Source: Eubacteriaceae bacterium (GTDB lineage: Bacteria; Bacillota; Clostridia; Eubacteriales; Eubacteriaceae). Taken from it: a DNA stretch of 64,000 bases. Shown here in pieces: positions 21,832-29,919 of the stretch. The DNA is taken from assembly GCA_017405085.1 (NCBI GenBank), contig JAFRBB010000069.1, positions 1-64,000 on the forward strand, read 5' to 3'. Below the pieces are notes generated by a model. It ran no database searches. It had not been told where the DNA came from and was given only the letters and a program-made list of their open reading frames with translations. Within the stretch, counting starts at the first letter, position 1. Each line of letters starts with the position of its first letter. The position numbers and the translations under genes were made by a program.

Positions 21832-21859
21832 AACCGTGGGTTTCCTTGCCGTAGTTTTT

Positions 21860-23269
21860 ATGAAAGCCTGGGAAATGGCGCGTCTGCTCTTTGAGAGCGC
21901 GAAGCCCGTCGTGAGACAAAAAGAAGAACAAACCTGGGAAGACAACATTGATGTCGCAAAATATCACGACGATCAGCTTTCCCTGGATTGGGGAAGCAAC
22001 GTTCCCGGAAGCGGCGCGCCGGAAAAAATCATGATCGCCGCCGTACAGGCGCTGGAAAATCGGGGATACATGGTCTCCGAAAAGGGCTATACCTTGCTTA
22101 GACAAGGTATCGGCGCTTTCGAAGCCAAAGATTTTATCACCCTCCACAAATGTTCAGCGCGGCTCCGATACGAACTGGCCAACGCGAAAAGAGACGATAC
22201 GTCGGATTATTGGAACTTCCGATATTATGTCAATTTCATCGACTATCAAAAAAGCGTTTCCTTTCCCGAAGCCAAGCCCGTCGACGTCAAATCTTCGGCA
22301 TTTCGAGACAAAGTTCAAGCCGGGTGGCTGTGCCAATTGATTGGCGGCGCCATGGGAACCATGGTGGAAGGCTACAGCAGCCAAATGCTCCATGACACCT
22401 TCGGAGACGTCTATGATTTTTTAAGAGAGCCCAACACCTACAACGACGACATCACCTATGAGCTCGCTTTTCTCGACGCCTTTTTCGAAAAAGGCTACGG
22501 CGTCACCTCTGAGGACATCTCGTTGGCCTGGGTGGGCCATATTCCCTGCGGTTGGTCAGCGGAAGAGATTGCCATCAGAAACATCAAAAACGGCATATTG
22601 CCGCCGGAAAGCGGGCAATTTAGAAATCCCTTTAACGAGTGGATCGGTGCCCAAATGCGCGGGGGAATTTGCGGCATGGCCGCGCCGGGAGACCCGTTTC
22701 GCGCAGCCGAACTGGCCTGGAAAGACGGTTCCGTCTCTCACGCCAACAACGGAATATTAGGAGAAGTCTTCGCGGCGGTGTTGACCGCCTTGAGTTTTAC
22801 TCATCAAAATGAACGGGACATCCTCAAGACGGCCATCGGCCTGATTCCCGCTGACAGCGAATACCGCTCGGTCATTGACTTCGCGTGGGAATGCTGTCAA
22901 ACCCGCGAAAACTGGCGGGAAGCCCTTACCGACTGCGAGGAAAAATACAAAAAATACAACTGGATTCACGCCTACCCCAATGCCTGCTGCCTGGTCATTG
23001 CCTTGTATTACGGCCATGGCGATTTTACCGAAACCCTGCACATCATCACCATGTGCGGACTCGATGCCGATTGCAACGCCGGCGTGCTCATGCCGGTGAT
23101 CGGCATCAGCCAAGGGCTGTCGTCCATTCCCCAAAAATACCGGCATCCGGCCTTTGAACGGCTGACGACGTATATGCGGGGAGACTACGGCGAAATCAAA
23201 ACAGAACAGCTGGTCGATTTGACTGTAACTGCCGTTTTAAAAGCCCAAGGAAAACAGATCGAAACATAA
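21860..23269 (+). CDS. ADP-ribosylglycohydrolase-family protein, 5' end separated by IscB element
   Basis: 469 residues from the ATG at 21860. ADP-ribosylglycohydrolase fold: LIGGAMGTMVEGY resembles the GDALG start motif, YNDDITYELAFLDAF the acidic Mg site, and GLDADCNAGVLMPVIG the C-terminal metal-binding motif. These enzymes usually remove ADP-ribose from proteins or hydrolyse related glycosides; the substrate is unknown. About ten N-terminal residues and the original ribosome binding site are lost to the element. No good ribosome binding site precedes 21860, so expression may be low or depend on read-through. The frame also runs on upstream into the element to 21641, overlapping iscB, which I take as chance. 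Confidence 0.75.
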   Translation: MKAWEMARLLFESAKPVVRQKEEQTWEDNIDVAKYHDDQLSLDWGSNVPGSGAPEKIMIAAVQALENRGYMVSEKGYTLLRQGIGAFEAKDFITLHKCSARLRYELANAKRDDTSDYWNFRYYVNFIDYQKSVSFPEAKPVDVKSSAFRDKVQAGWLCQLIGGAMGTMVEGYSSQMLHDTFGDVYDFLREPNTYNDDITYELAFLDAFFEKGYGVTSEDISLAWVGHIPCGWSAEEIAIRNIKNGILPPESGQFRNPFNEWIGAQMRGGICGMAAPGDPFRAAELAWKDGSVSHANNGILGEVFAAVLTALSFTHQNERDILKTAIGLIPADSEYRSVIDFAWECCQTRENWREALTDCEEKYKKYNWIHAYPNACCLVIALYYGHGDFTETLHIITMCGLDADCNAGVLMPVIGISQGLSSIPQKYRHPAFERLTTYMRGDYGEIKTEQLVDLTVTAVLKAQGKQIET

Positions 23270-23314
23270 TTTTCCGCACATTTAAAAATCACCTCAACCC
23301 TCCGAATACAAAAC

Positions 23315-23365
23315 AAAAGCCTGTCAAAAGCGCTAATGGCTTATGACAGGCTTTTCTTTTTCATC
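23315..23365. terminator. Bidirectional terminator between converging genes
   Basis: AAAAGCCTGTCA (23315-23326) pairs with TGACAGGCTTTT (23344-23355) and is followed by CTTTTTC on the plus strand and by an A/T-rich run on the minus strand. It lies between the ADP-ribosylglycohydrolase gene and rpmA. Confidence 0.8.
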
Positions 23366-23388
23366 AAAACGAATGAGAAAATAATAAA

Positions 23389-23667
23389 TTATCTAGGATA
23401 AACGGAACATTGTTTTTTGTCGCGGCCCAAGCGTTCAAAAGCGACAACGCCGTCAACCAGCGCGAACAATGTATCGTCACCGCCGCGTTTGACGTTGGTG
23501 CCGGGATGGATCTTGGTGCCTCTCTGGCGGACCAAAATGTTACCGGCTAAAACGTGTTGGCCGTCCGCACGTTTGACGCCGAGTCTTTTCGATTCGGAAT
23601 CACGACCGTTTCTGGAACTCCCAACCCCTTTTTTATGGGCAAACAATTGTAAATCCATTTTAATCAT
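23389..23667 (-). CDS. rpmA: 50S ribosomal protein L27 with cleavable N-terminus
   Basis: 92 residues from the ATG at 23667, which has GGAGGTGAAC. The N-terminus reads [14 protein letters not shown]: the LQLFA segment before HKKG is the extension that Prp removes in Firmicutes so that the mature protein can reach the peptidyl transferase centre. The body ([12 protein letters not shown]) is typical. Start overlaps the prp stop by eight bases. Confidence 0.96.
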   Translation of the reverse strand: MIKMDLQLFAHKKGVGSSRNGRDSESKRLGVKRADGQHVLAGNILVRQRGTKIHPGTNVKRGGDDTLFALVDGVVAFERLGRDKKQCSVYPR

Positions 23668-24007
23668 GTTGTTCACCTCCATTGGCAAAAATGATGCTGA
23701 CGTCATCGGCATAAGATGCCGCCAGACTTTGAAATCCAAGTGTGAATGTATTCATCAAAAGATCCGCCTGCGCGCGTTGGGCGGGCGACAGCCCGTCTGC
23801 CAAGACAATATGGCCGAATCCCCCCTCAACGGCGCATTCAACCGTTGGGATATGGGCAATCTCGGTGAGTCCGTTGGCAAGGGTAACTGCTAAGCTTGAA
23901 ACCCCTGCGCAAACAATGTCTTCGCCTTCCTCCGCGTAATCGGAATGTCCTTCGATGAAAAGACTGTCGACATGACCGTCTGACCTGAAAACCGTAACGG
24001 TAATCAT
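23660..24007 (-). CDS. prp: Ribosomal-processing cysteine protease Prp
   Basis: 115 residues, YsxB/Prp family. The catalytic pair is H21 in GHSDYA and C33 in [10 protein letters not shown]. It cleaves the N-terminal extension of L27, encoded just downstream. Sits between rplU and rpmA in the usual Firmicute order, with a one-base overlap (TAATG) to rplU. Confidence 0.94.
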   Translation of the reverse strand: MITVTVFRSDGHVDSLFIEGHSDYAEEGEDIVCAGVSSLAVTLANGLTEIAHIPTVECAVEGGFGHIVLADGLSPAQRAQADLLMNTFTLGFQSLAASYADDVSIIFANGGEQHD

Positions 24008-24321
24008 TAGGCTTCGACAGCGGTAATCTTAACCTTCATGAAAGGTTGACGATGACCTTGTTTACGACGATAATCTTTTTTGGCTTTATATTTGTAGACA
24101 ATGACTTTTTTGCCTTTGCCGACTTCAAGAATTTCGCCTTTGACGGTTGCCCCTTCAACAACGGGCGTGCCAATTTTTAAATCAGCGCCTTCGCCAATGG
24201 CAAAAACATCTTCGAAAACAACTTCGTCGCCTTGGGCTTTGTCTTTGAGTTTTTCAATCTCAATGACATCATCTTTGGCAACGCGGTATTGTTTTCCGCC
24301 TGTTTTGATAATTGCGTACAT
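24007..24321 (-). CDS. rplU: 50S ribosomal protein L21
   Basis: 104 residues, full length. MYAIIKTGGKQYRV at the start and KKDYRRKQGHRQPF near the end are diagnostic. First gene of the rplU-prp-rpmA unit. A GAGGAGGTC box precedes it. Confidence 0.97.
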   Translation of the reverse strand: MYAIIKTGGKQYRVAKDDVIEIEKLKDKAQGDEVVFEDVFAIGEGADLKIGTPVVEGATVKGEILEVGKGKKVIVYKYKAKKDYRRKQGHRQPFMKVKITAVEA

Positions 24322-24400
24322 CGTGTTTTGACCTCCTCTTTAGGACTCGCCATCGTGGGTGATTCACTTATACCCACAATGAGCGGCTTTCACAACTCGT
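24322..24400 (-). promoter_or_regulatory. Putative L21 leader
   Basis: Between promoter and rplU the minus strand has a GTGGGT/ACCCAC hairpin and a following GATGGCGAGTCC segment. Position and form resemble the L21 leader that autoregulates this operon in Firmicutes; a covariance-model match is not confirmed. Confidence 0.5.
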
Positions 24401-24402
24401 GT

Positions 24403-24432
24403 ATTATAGCATAGAAATTTGGCGGGCGTCAA
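24403..24432 (-). promoter_or_regulatory. Promoter of rplU-prp-rpmA
   Basis: TTGACG and TATAAT, 18 bases apart, on the minus strand, about 80 bases before rplU. Confidence 0.75.
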
Positions 24433-24510
24433 GGACTTCCATGCTTAATTTTCAGCGTTTTTCGCGCCTTTGATAGGGCAGAACATAGCAAAGCGTGTTT
24501 GAAAATCCCG

Positions 24511-25923
24511 TTAGGCCTTCGTATTTTTTCTGGCCTCGCGTTCAGGAACGATAAACCCTTCCTGATAGTCAAAGCATTCCTTAGCAATGTCACCGCTGAG
24601 CACCAACAGGCAGATGAGATTCGGGATGGCCATGAGCCCGTTCATTGTATCCGAGAAATTCCAAACAATTTCAAGGGTCGTCGTCGAACCGACAAAAACC
24701 ACCAGGCTGAACACAATGCGGTAGATCTTGGACGCGATCGGCGCGCTGATTAAATATTCCAGAGATTTTTCACCGTAATATTCCCAGCCCAAAATCGTCG
24801 AAAACGCGAAAAGCATAATCCCGATCGTCACCAAAAGTTCCCCGGGAAGACCCAGCACACTGGCAAAGGCCGCTTTGGTCAGGTCAACACCGGTCAGCAA
24901 CTCTCCCGCCGCGTCGGTGGTTCCGAGCATGCCCGAAGAGGCAATGACCAATCCGGTGAGCGAACACACCACAATCGTATCAAAAAACGTTCCTGTCATG
25001 TTAATATAGCCCTGGCGCGACGGATGATCGGTTTTGGCCGCCGCCGCCGCGATCGGCGCGCTCCCGAGACCCGCTTCATTGGAAAAAACCCCGCGGGCCA
25101 CGCCGTAACGCAAAGCCGACGTGATCATCATGCCGCCAAAGCCTCCGGCCATCGCCTGGGTGGAAAAAGCCATGGAGAAAATATCAGCCAAGCCCTTGGG
25201 CACATTGGCAAAATTCATGGCGATGACCACAACCCCAGCCACAAAATAAAACACGGCCATGACCGGAACGAGGGTTCCGCACACTTTGCCGATGCTTTGA
25301 ATACCGCCGATGAGGACGATAAACACCAGAACCGTCAAAATCAAGCCGATGATCCAAAGGGGAACGCCGAAGGTGCCGTTGATCGCCTTGGAAATCGAAT
25401 TGGCCTGGGTCATATTGCCGATGCCAAAAGAGGCCAGCACCGCGAACAGCGCAAAAAGAAAAGCCAGTACCTTTCCGAGGGTTTTGTTTTTAAATCCGTT
25501 TTTCAGGGCGTACATCGGTCCGCCGGCCATCTCGCCATTGGCATTTTTTTCTCGGTATTTCACAGCGAGCACGCTTTCGGCGTATTTGGTGGACAGACCG
25601 AAAATCGCGGAAATCCACATCCATACCAGCGCCCCGGGACCGCCGAGAACCATCGCCGTCGCCACGCCGACAATATTCCCCGTGCCGATGGTGGCGGCCA
25701 AAGCCGTCATCAGCGATTGAAAAGGCGAGATATCCCCTTCCCCGCTCTCAGCATCTTCTTTTGGATCACTGCGTTTAAAAACAGATTTGAGCGCATAGCC
25801 CAAATTGCGCCAAGGCAAAAACTTAAGCCGAATAGTCAAAAAAACACCCGTGCCGACCAATAATGTCAGCATAATCGGACCCCATACAAAATCATTAACG
25901 GCCGAAATGATATCGTTGATCAT
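24511..25923 (-). CDS. Sodium:alanine/glycine symporter (AGCS family)
   Basis: 470 residues from the ATG at 25923 (GGAGGAG about ten bases before); another in-frame ATG is 11 codons upstream. About ten membrane segments. AGCS signs: FVWGPIMLTLLVGTG at the N-terminus, ATIGTGNIVGVATA, and EMAGGPMYALKNG. Imports alanine or glycine with Na+. Alone on its strand, with no partner genes. Confidence 0.92.
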   Translation of the reverse strand: MINDIISAVNDFVWGPIMLTLLVGTGVFLTIRLKFLPWRNLGYALKSVFKRSDPKEDAESGEGDISPFQSLMTALAATIGTGNIVGVATAMVLGGPGALVWMWISAIFGLSTKYAESVLAVKYREKNANGEMAGGPMYALKNGFKNKTLGKVLAFLFALFAVLASFGIGNMTQANSISKAINGTFGVPLWIIGLILTVLVFIVLIGGIQSIGKVCGTLVPVMAVFYFVAGVVVIAMNFANVPKGLADIFSMAFSTQAMAGGFGGMMITSALRYGVARGVFSNEAGLGSAPIAAAAAKTDHPSRQGYINMTGTFFDTIVVCSLTGLVIASSGMLGTTDAAGELLTGVDLTKAAFASVLGLPGELLVTIGIMLFAFSTILGWEYYGEKSLEYLISAPIASKIYRIVFSLVVFVGSTTTLEIVWNFSDTMNGLMAIPNLICLLVLSGDIAKECFDYQEGFIVPEREARKNTKA

Positions 25924-26100
25924 AATCCTTAACAACTCCTCCCATTCATTGTTCATCTTCTTTAAAAATCCATAAAATGATTATAACTATGATTGTATAC
26001 GAGATTTCAAAAAAAGTATAGTAACATAATTGCCACGTTATGTTTATTTTTTAATCATTTGACTTATTTTTTGTTTTTCTTAGAAAATTCCCGAAAACGC

Positions 26101-26129
26101 TTTAAATCCGTTCTTAAACATGCTATAAT
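26101..26129 (+). promoter_or_regulatory. Promoter of the NhaC-family gene
   Basis: TTTAAA and TATAAT, 17 bases apart, 33 bases before the start codon. Confidence 0.6.
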
Positions 26130-26162
26130 GTATACAATATTTTATATTTTTGAGAGGTCATT

Positions 26163-27761
26163 ATGGAAAGTATTAATGTTGGCATCCTATCTCTCGTTCC
26201 GCCGATTCTGGCGATCGCCCTCGCCCTCATTTCAAAAGAGGTCGTCTCGTCGCTATTTATCGGCATTTTATCGGGAGCCCTCATCTATTCGGTTTACACC
26301 GGCGGCGGCATCATCGAAATGATCTCCGTTGCTTTTACGGCCATGGGTGAAACCGTCGGTACGCCGGATAAAATTTACATCATTTTGTTTCTCACCCTGC
26401 TGGGCGCTGTGGTTTTTGTCGTCACCAAAGCTGGCGGCTCCAGAGCCTATGGCGCCTGGGCCGTCAAAAAGCTTAAAAGCCGCGTTGCAGCGCAGCTGGC
26501 CACCTCCGTGCTTGGCGTCATCATCTTCATTGATGACTATTTCAACTGTCTGACCGTCGGGACGGTCATGAAACCCGTCACGGATAAATTTCGCATTTCC
26601 CGCGCAAAACTATCCTATATCATCGACTGCACAGCAGCGCCGGTGTGCATCATTGCCCCGATTTCCAGTTGGGCCGCCGCTGTGGCCTCCACCATCACGG
26701 ATACGGGATACAGTTCTGGCGGATTCGGCGCTTTCATCGCCACCATCCCTTTTAATCTGTACGCCATTTTGTCCATCATCATGGTCGTCACCCTGTCCGT
26801 CACCAATTTAGAATTCGGACCCATGGAAAAAGCCGAATACGAAGCGATTCATCACGGCAAACTCGGCGCCATCGACAAAGAAGTCGACGAAGGCATCGAG
26901 ATTTCCGACAAAGGCAAAGTCTATGACTTAATCGTTCCGATCGTCTCCTTGATTCTCTTTTCCATTCTGGCCATGCTATGGACCGGCGGCCTGTTTTCCG
27001 GAGAAGCGAAATCCATCGCCGAAGCCTTCGGCAATTGCAATTCATCCCTATCTTTGGTTCTCGGCGGTTTTTGCGCCCTTGTCATTTGCATGATCATGTT
27101 TATTCCGAGAAAGCTCATCTCTTTCAAAGATTTCATGGGCAGCATCGTCGAAGGGGTCAAATCCATGGCGCCGGCCTTTGTCATTCTGGTTCTCGCCTGG
27201 ACGTTGGGTTCCATCTGTGAAAACTACATCGGCACCGGCAACTTTGTCGGAGAGGTCATTCGCAACAGCCATATGCCCGTTCAACTCATTCCGATGATCG
27301 TTTTCCTGGCTGCGGCCGGTTTATCCTTCTCCATCGGCACCGCTTGGGGCACCTTCGCGATTTTAATTCCGATCGTTGTCTTCATTTGTCAAGCCAGCGC
27401 GCCCGAGCTTGTGGTCGTCACCTTGGCCGCTACCCTCGCGGGCTCTGTTTTCGGCGATCAATGCTCCCCGATTTCCGACACTACCATTTTGTCCTCGGCA
27501 GGGGCAGGAGTCAACCACATGGAACACGTCTCAACCCAGCTTCCCTATGCCCTGCTCGTTGCCGCCTGCTGCGCCGTCGGCTATTTGGTCGCCGGTCTGA
27601 CTTACGGCAATATTTTCGCGACACTCATCACCGGTATTGTCTTGCTTGCGGTTGCGTTGGTTGTCCTGCATAAATTCAGCACAAAACGTTTGGTCGCCGA
27701 TCACCTCGGCAACCCGATTTCCGAAGGCGAATCCAAACCGGACAAAACCGAAGATCAATAA
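26163..27761 (+). CDS. NhaC-family Na+/H+ antiporter
   Basis: 532 residues with some 12 membrane segments. The FIDDYFNCLTVGTVMKPV segment and FGDQCSPISDTTILSSAGAG near the C-terminus mark the NhaC family. Members exchange Na+ for H+ or move malate/lactate, arginine/ornithine and the like, so the substrate is open. A GAGAGG box precedes the ATG. Confidence 0.88.
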   Translation: MESINVGILSLVPPILAIALALISKEVVSSLFIGILSGALIYSVYTGGGIIEMISVAFTAMGETVGTPDKIYIILFLTLLGAVVFVVTKAGGSRAYGAWAVKKLKSRVAAQLATSVLGVIIFIDDYFNCLTVGTVMKPVTDKFRISRAKLSYIIDCTAAPVCIIAPISSWAAAVASTITDTGYSSGGFGAFIATIPFNLYAILSIIMVVTLSVTNLEFGPMEKAEYEAIHHGKLGAIDKEVDEGIEISDKGKVYDLIVPIVSLILFSILAMLWTGGLFSGEAKSIAEAFGNCNSSLSLVLGGFCALVICMIMFIPRKLISFKDFMGSIVEGVKSMAPAFVILVLAWTLGSICENYIGTGNFVGEVIRNSHMPVQLIPMIVFLAAAGLSFSIGTAWGTFAILIPIVVFICQASAPELVVVTLAATLAGSVFGDQCSPISDTTILSSAGAGVNHMEHVSTQLPYALLVAACCAVGYLVAGLTYGNIFATLITGIVLLAVALVVLHKFSTKRLVADHLGNPISEGESKPDKTEDQ

Positions 27762-27775
27762 AATGTCTTATATAA

Positions 27776-27818
27776 CAAAAGCAACCGACGCCAACAAAGA
27801 ACGCCGGTTGCTTTTTTA
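27776..27818. terminator. Bidirectional terminator
   Basis: GCAACCGACG (27781-27790) pairs with CGCCGGTTGC (27802-27811) with one mismatch, followed by TTTTTT on the plus strand and by a T-rich stretch on the minus strand. It serves the converging NhaC and lipid-kinase genes. Confidence 0.78.
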
Positions 27819-27829
27819 AGTGAATCCCG

Positions 27830-28753
27830 TTAGTTTGAATGGTCTTCGGGTTTGGGAATCATAATGCTAAGGGCCTTGGGCCGCACTTCAATGTCGATGC
27901 CCTCCGGCGCTCCGCCGTATTCCCCATCCAAAGTCCAGGGAATGCTGTCAGGGTTTTCAAAATGGACAGCATTGCTTTTAAAATAGGTGATGTAAGGATT
28001 ATCCAGCAACGATTCCTGACCGATCAAAGCCGAGAAAGTCTGCTGCATTTCGATAAAATTTTCCGGCGCTCGGATTAAAAGCACCTCAAAGAGACCATCG
28101 CTTAAATCAACGGTTTCGGCATAAGGCGCTTTAAATCCGCCGACAGACGTCGAATTACACACACCGCCATAAATAAAATCATCCTCAAAGGTCTCCCCAT
28201 CGTGGGAGACAATCATATGACATCGCTTGGAAAGATTTTGCGATAAATTAAAAGCCCCGTTAATGACGTATGCCGCGTGGCCAAAAATGTTTTTATGCTC
28301 CTGTTTTGTGTTATAACTGACTTCTGTAAAAGCGCCGAAGGCCGCCACATAGTTAAAATAACGTTCATTAAACATCCCGACATCAAAATCAAAAGCGATG
28401 CCGTCCGTAATCGCCGCGCAAGCCTTCTCAACCTCCGGGGAAATCCCCAAGCTTCTGGCAAAATCATTGGTGCTGCCGCAGGGAATATAGCCCAAAGGCA
28501 CATGGATGCCTTCCTCCAAAAGCGCTGTCATGGCATGATTGAGCGAGCCATCCCCCCCGGAGCACACAATCAAATCATATTCCGTTCCGTGGTCGGCAAC
28601 AATTTTTTCGGAGACAATGCCTTTTTTCGGCAGAATCGGATAAGCCGTCACTTCATAACCGCCGAGAGACAACGCCTCAATCACTTTGTACGATATTTGT
28701 TCTACGGTGCCGGCCCCTGCGCTGGCGTTAAGTAATAATAATGCTTTTTTCAT
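27830..28753 (-). CDS. Diacylglycerol/lipid kinase family protein
   Basis: 307 residues, DagK/YegS type. NASAGAG at the N-terminus, the nucleotide-binding CSGGDGSLNHA, and PCGSTNDFARSLG are the family motifs; the C-terminal half has the beta-sandwich domain. Phosphorylates diacylglycerol or a related lipid at the membrane. Single gene with its own promoter. Confidence 0.9.
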   Translation of the reverse strand: MKKALLLLNASAGAGTVEQISYKVIEALSLGGYEVTAYPILPKKGIVSEKIVADHGTEYDLIVCSGGDGSLNHAMTALLEEGIHVPLGYIPCGSTNDFARSLGISPEVEKACAAITDGIAFDFDVGMFNERYFNYVAAFGAFTEVSYNTKQEHKNIFGHAAYVINGAFNLSQNLSKRCHMIVSHDGETFEDDFIYGGVCNSTSVGGFKAPYAETVDLSDGLFEVLLIRAPENFIEMQQTFSALIGQESLLDNPYITYFKSNAVHFENPDSIPWTLDGEYGGAPEGIDIEVRPKALSIMIPKPEDHSN

Positions 28754-28804
28754 GACTGATACCCTACTTCAATATTTTGTTCAATTCGTTCTAAACTTAG
28801 CTTT

Positions 28805-28833
28805 ATTATAAAGGTTTTTGGGGCTTATATCAA
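28805..28833 (-). promoter_or_regulatory. Promoter of the lipid kinase gene
   Basis: TTGATA and TATAAT, 17 bases apart, on the minus strand, about 50 bases before the start. Confidence 0.75.
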
Positions 28834-28957
28834 CTAAAGAATCATTCAAGTCCCTCTTGATCAAACTTTCTTAAGCCGCGGCACGTTGTTAGATGCGGTC
28901 CGCGCTTTTGGCCATTCTTCTTTTTCCGTCAAAGAACAAATTAGCATTGCCTTTCAT

Positions 28958-29656
28958 CTATTTTAATTTGCAAAGTCCGGTTTTGTAATAATCCCTAAGT
29001 CCCTCCGGGTTACAAAGGATAATTTTTCGCCCTTCGATCAGCAAATAGCCGAATTGACAAAGTTTTTTGAGGGCCTTTGACGTTTTTTCCCTGGATGCGC
29101 CGACAAGCTCCGATAAGAAAGCGACACTGAGCCGCATGTTAATCACAATTCCATCCGGTCCATCTTCCCCAAAATCCTTGGCAAGCTTCCAAAGCTTGGC
29201 AGCCAGGCGTTGTTCTAAGCTGATATTGAAAGCTGTATTTTTTAACTGATGACTCATTCGCCGAGTTTTGTGCTCCTGATATCGCATGAGCGTGAGGGTC
29301 AATTCAAAATCCGTCGCCATCATCGATAAAAGCGACTTTCTCTGAACCGCGAAAAACGCGGAGGGCTCAATCGTTTCGCAGTAAACGCTGTTTTTACCTT
29401 CAACGATGCTCTCATTGGCAATTTCATTATCACCCAAAATAAAAATGCTGCGTTTTTGACCTTGATCGGAATGATAATACACAAGAACTTTGCCATCCAC
29501 AATGAAATAAACGGCATCCGTTTCTTCCCGGGCAGAAATAATCACATGCTTTTCGGGATAGTATACCAATTTTCCGGAACGAAGCAACGTGGTTTTCGTT
29601 TGATCACTGCAAGTATCGAGTAAACGCAAATTGTCATTGATCGGTCTTCTTTCCAT
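28958..29656 (-). CDS. Crp/Fnr-family transcription regulator
   Basis: 232 residues from the ATG at 29656 (GGGGGTGA box); the upstream part of the frame, which looks hydrophobic, is not needed. An N-terminal cyclic-nucleotide-type beta barrel (about 20-120), a long dimer helix, and a C-terminal winged helix with FLSELVGASREKTSKALKK as the recognition part. There is no cluster of N-terminal cysteines as in Fnr, so an oxygen-sensing Fe-S centre is unlikely. The ligand is unknown. No obvious partner gene. Confidence 0.88.
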   Translation of the reverse strand: MERRPINDNLRLLDTCSDQTKTTLLRSGKLVYYPEKHVIISAREETDAVYFIVDGKVLVYYHSDQGQKRSIFILGDNEIANESIVEGKNSVYCETIEPSAFFAVQRKSLLSMMATDFELTLTLMRYQEHKTRRMSHQLKNTAFNISLEQRLAAKLWKLAKDFGEDGPDGIVINMRLSVAFLSELVGASREKTSKALKKLCQFGYLLIEGRKIILCNPEGLRDYYKTGLCKLK

Positions 29657-29919
29657 CGAATCACCCCCAATTCTGTAGCAATATGATGCCATACAAACAA
29701 GAATCATCATAGCGGTATAAAAAACAAACCGAATCATCAACGGAGTCAATCTATCATGTCGTATGATTTTATGAATCTCAAAACCCGCAAATCATTTTTT
29801 CTTTCATCAAGGTCAAATATTAATACAACTCTATCACAATCCGATTTCCAAAGGCAAGACAAAGGTCAAATTTTTGATGGAGCAATCGGTAAAACAAATG
29901 TAAATCACCAATCAAAGGA

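Larger units (their letters stand above)
20241..21850 (+). mobile_element. Solo IscB (HEARO / IS200-IS605-like) element
   Basis: About 1.6 kb bounded by two similar hairpins, CCCACGAC-TAAA-GTCGTGGG at 20244-20263 and CCCACGGTT/AACCGTGGG at 21821-21840. Between them lie an OMEGA RNA region and an intact iscB. There is no TnpA transposase, so it moves only if a Y1 transposase acts from elsewhere. The exact ends are uncertain by a base because both flanks share a C. No target duplication is expected for this class and none is seen. Confidence 0.85.

Noticed and set aside
21641-21859. N-terminal extension of the ADP-ribosylglycohydrolase frame into the IscB element
   Set aside because: It overlaps iscB in another frame and crosses the element's right end; the reconstructed original start at 20224 explains the gene better.
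25024-25863. 279-codon plus-strand frame opposite the AGCS symporter
   Set aside because: Arg/His-rich shadow of a membrane protein gene; the minus strand shows clear AGCS motifs.
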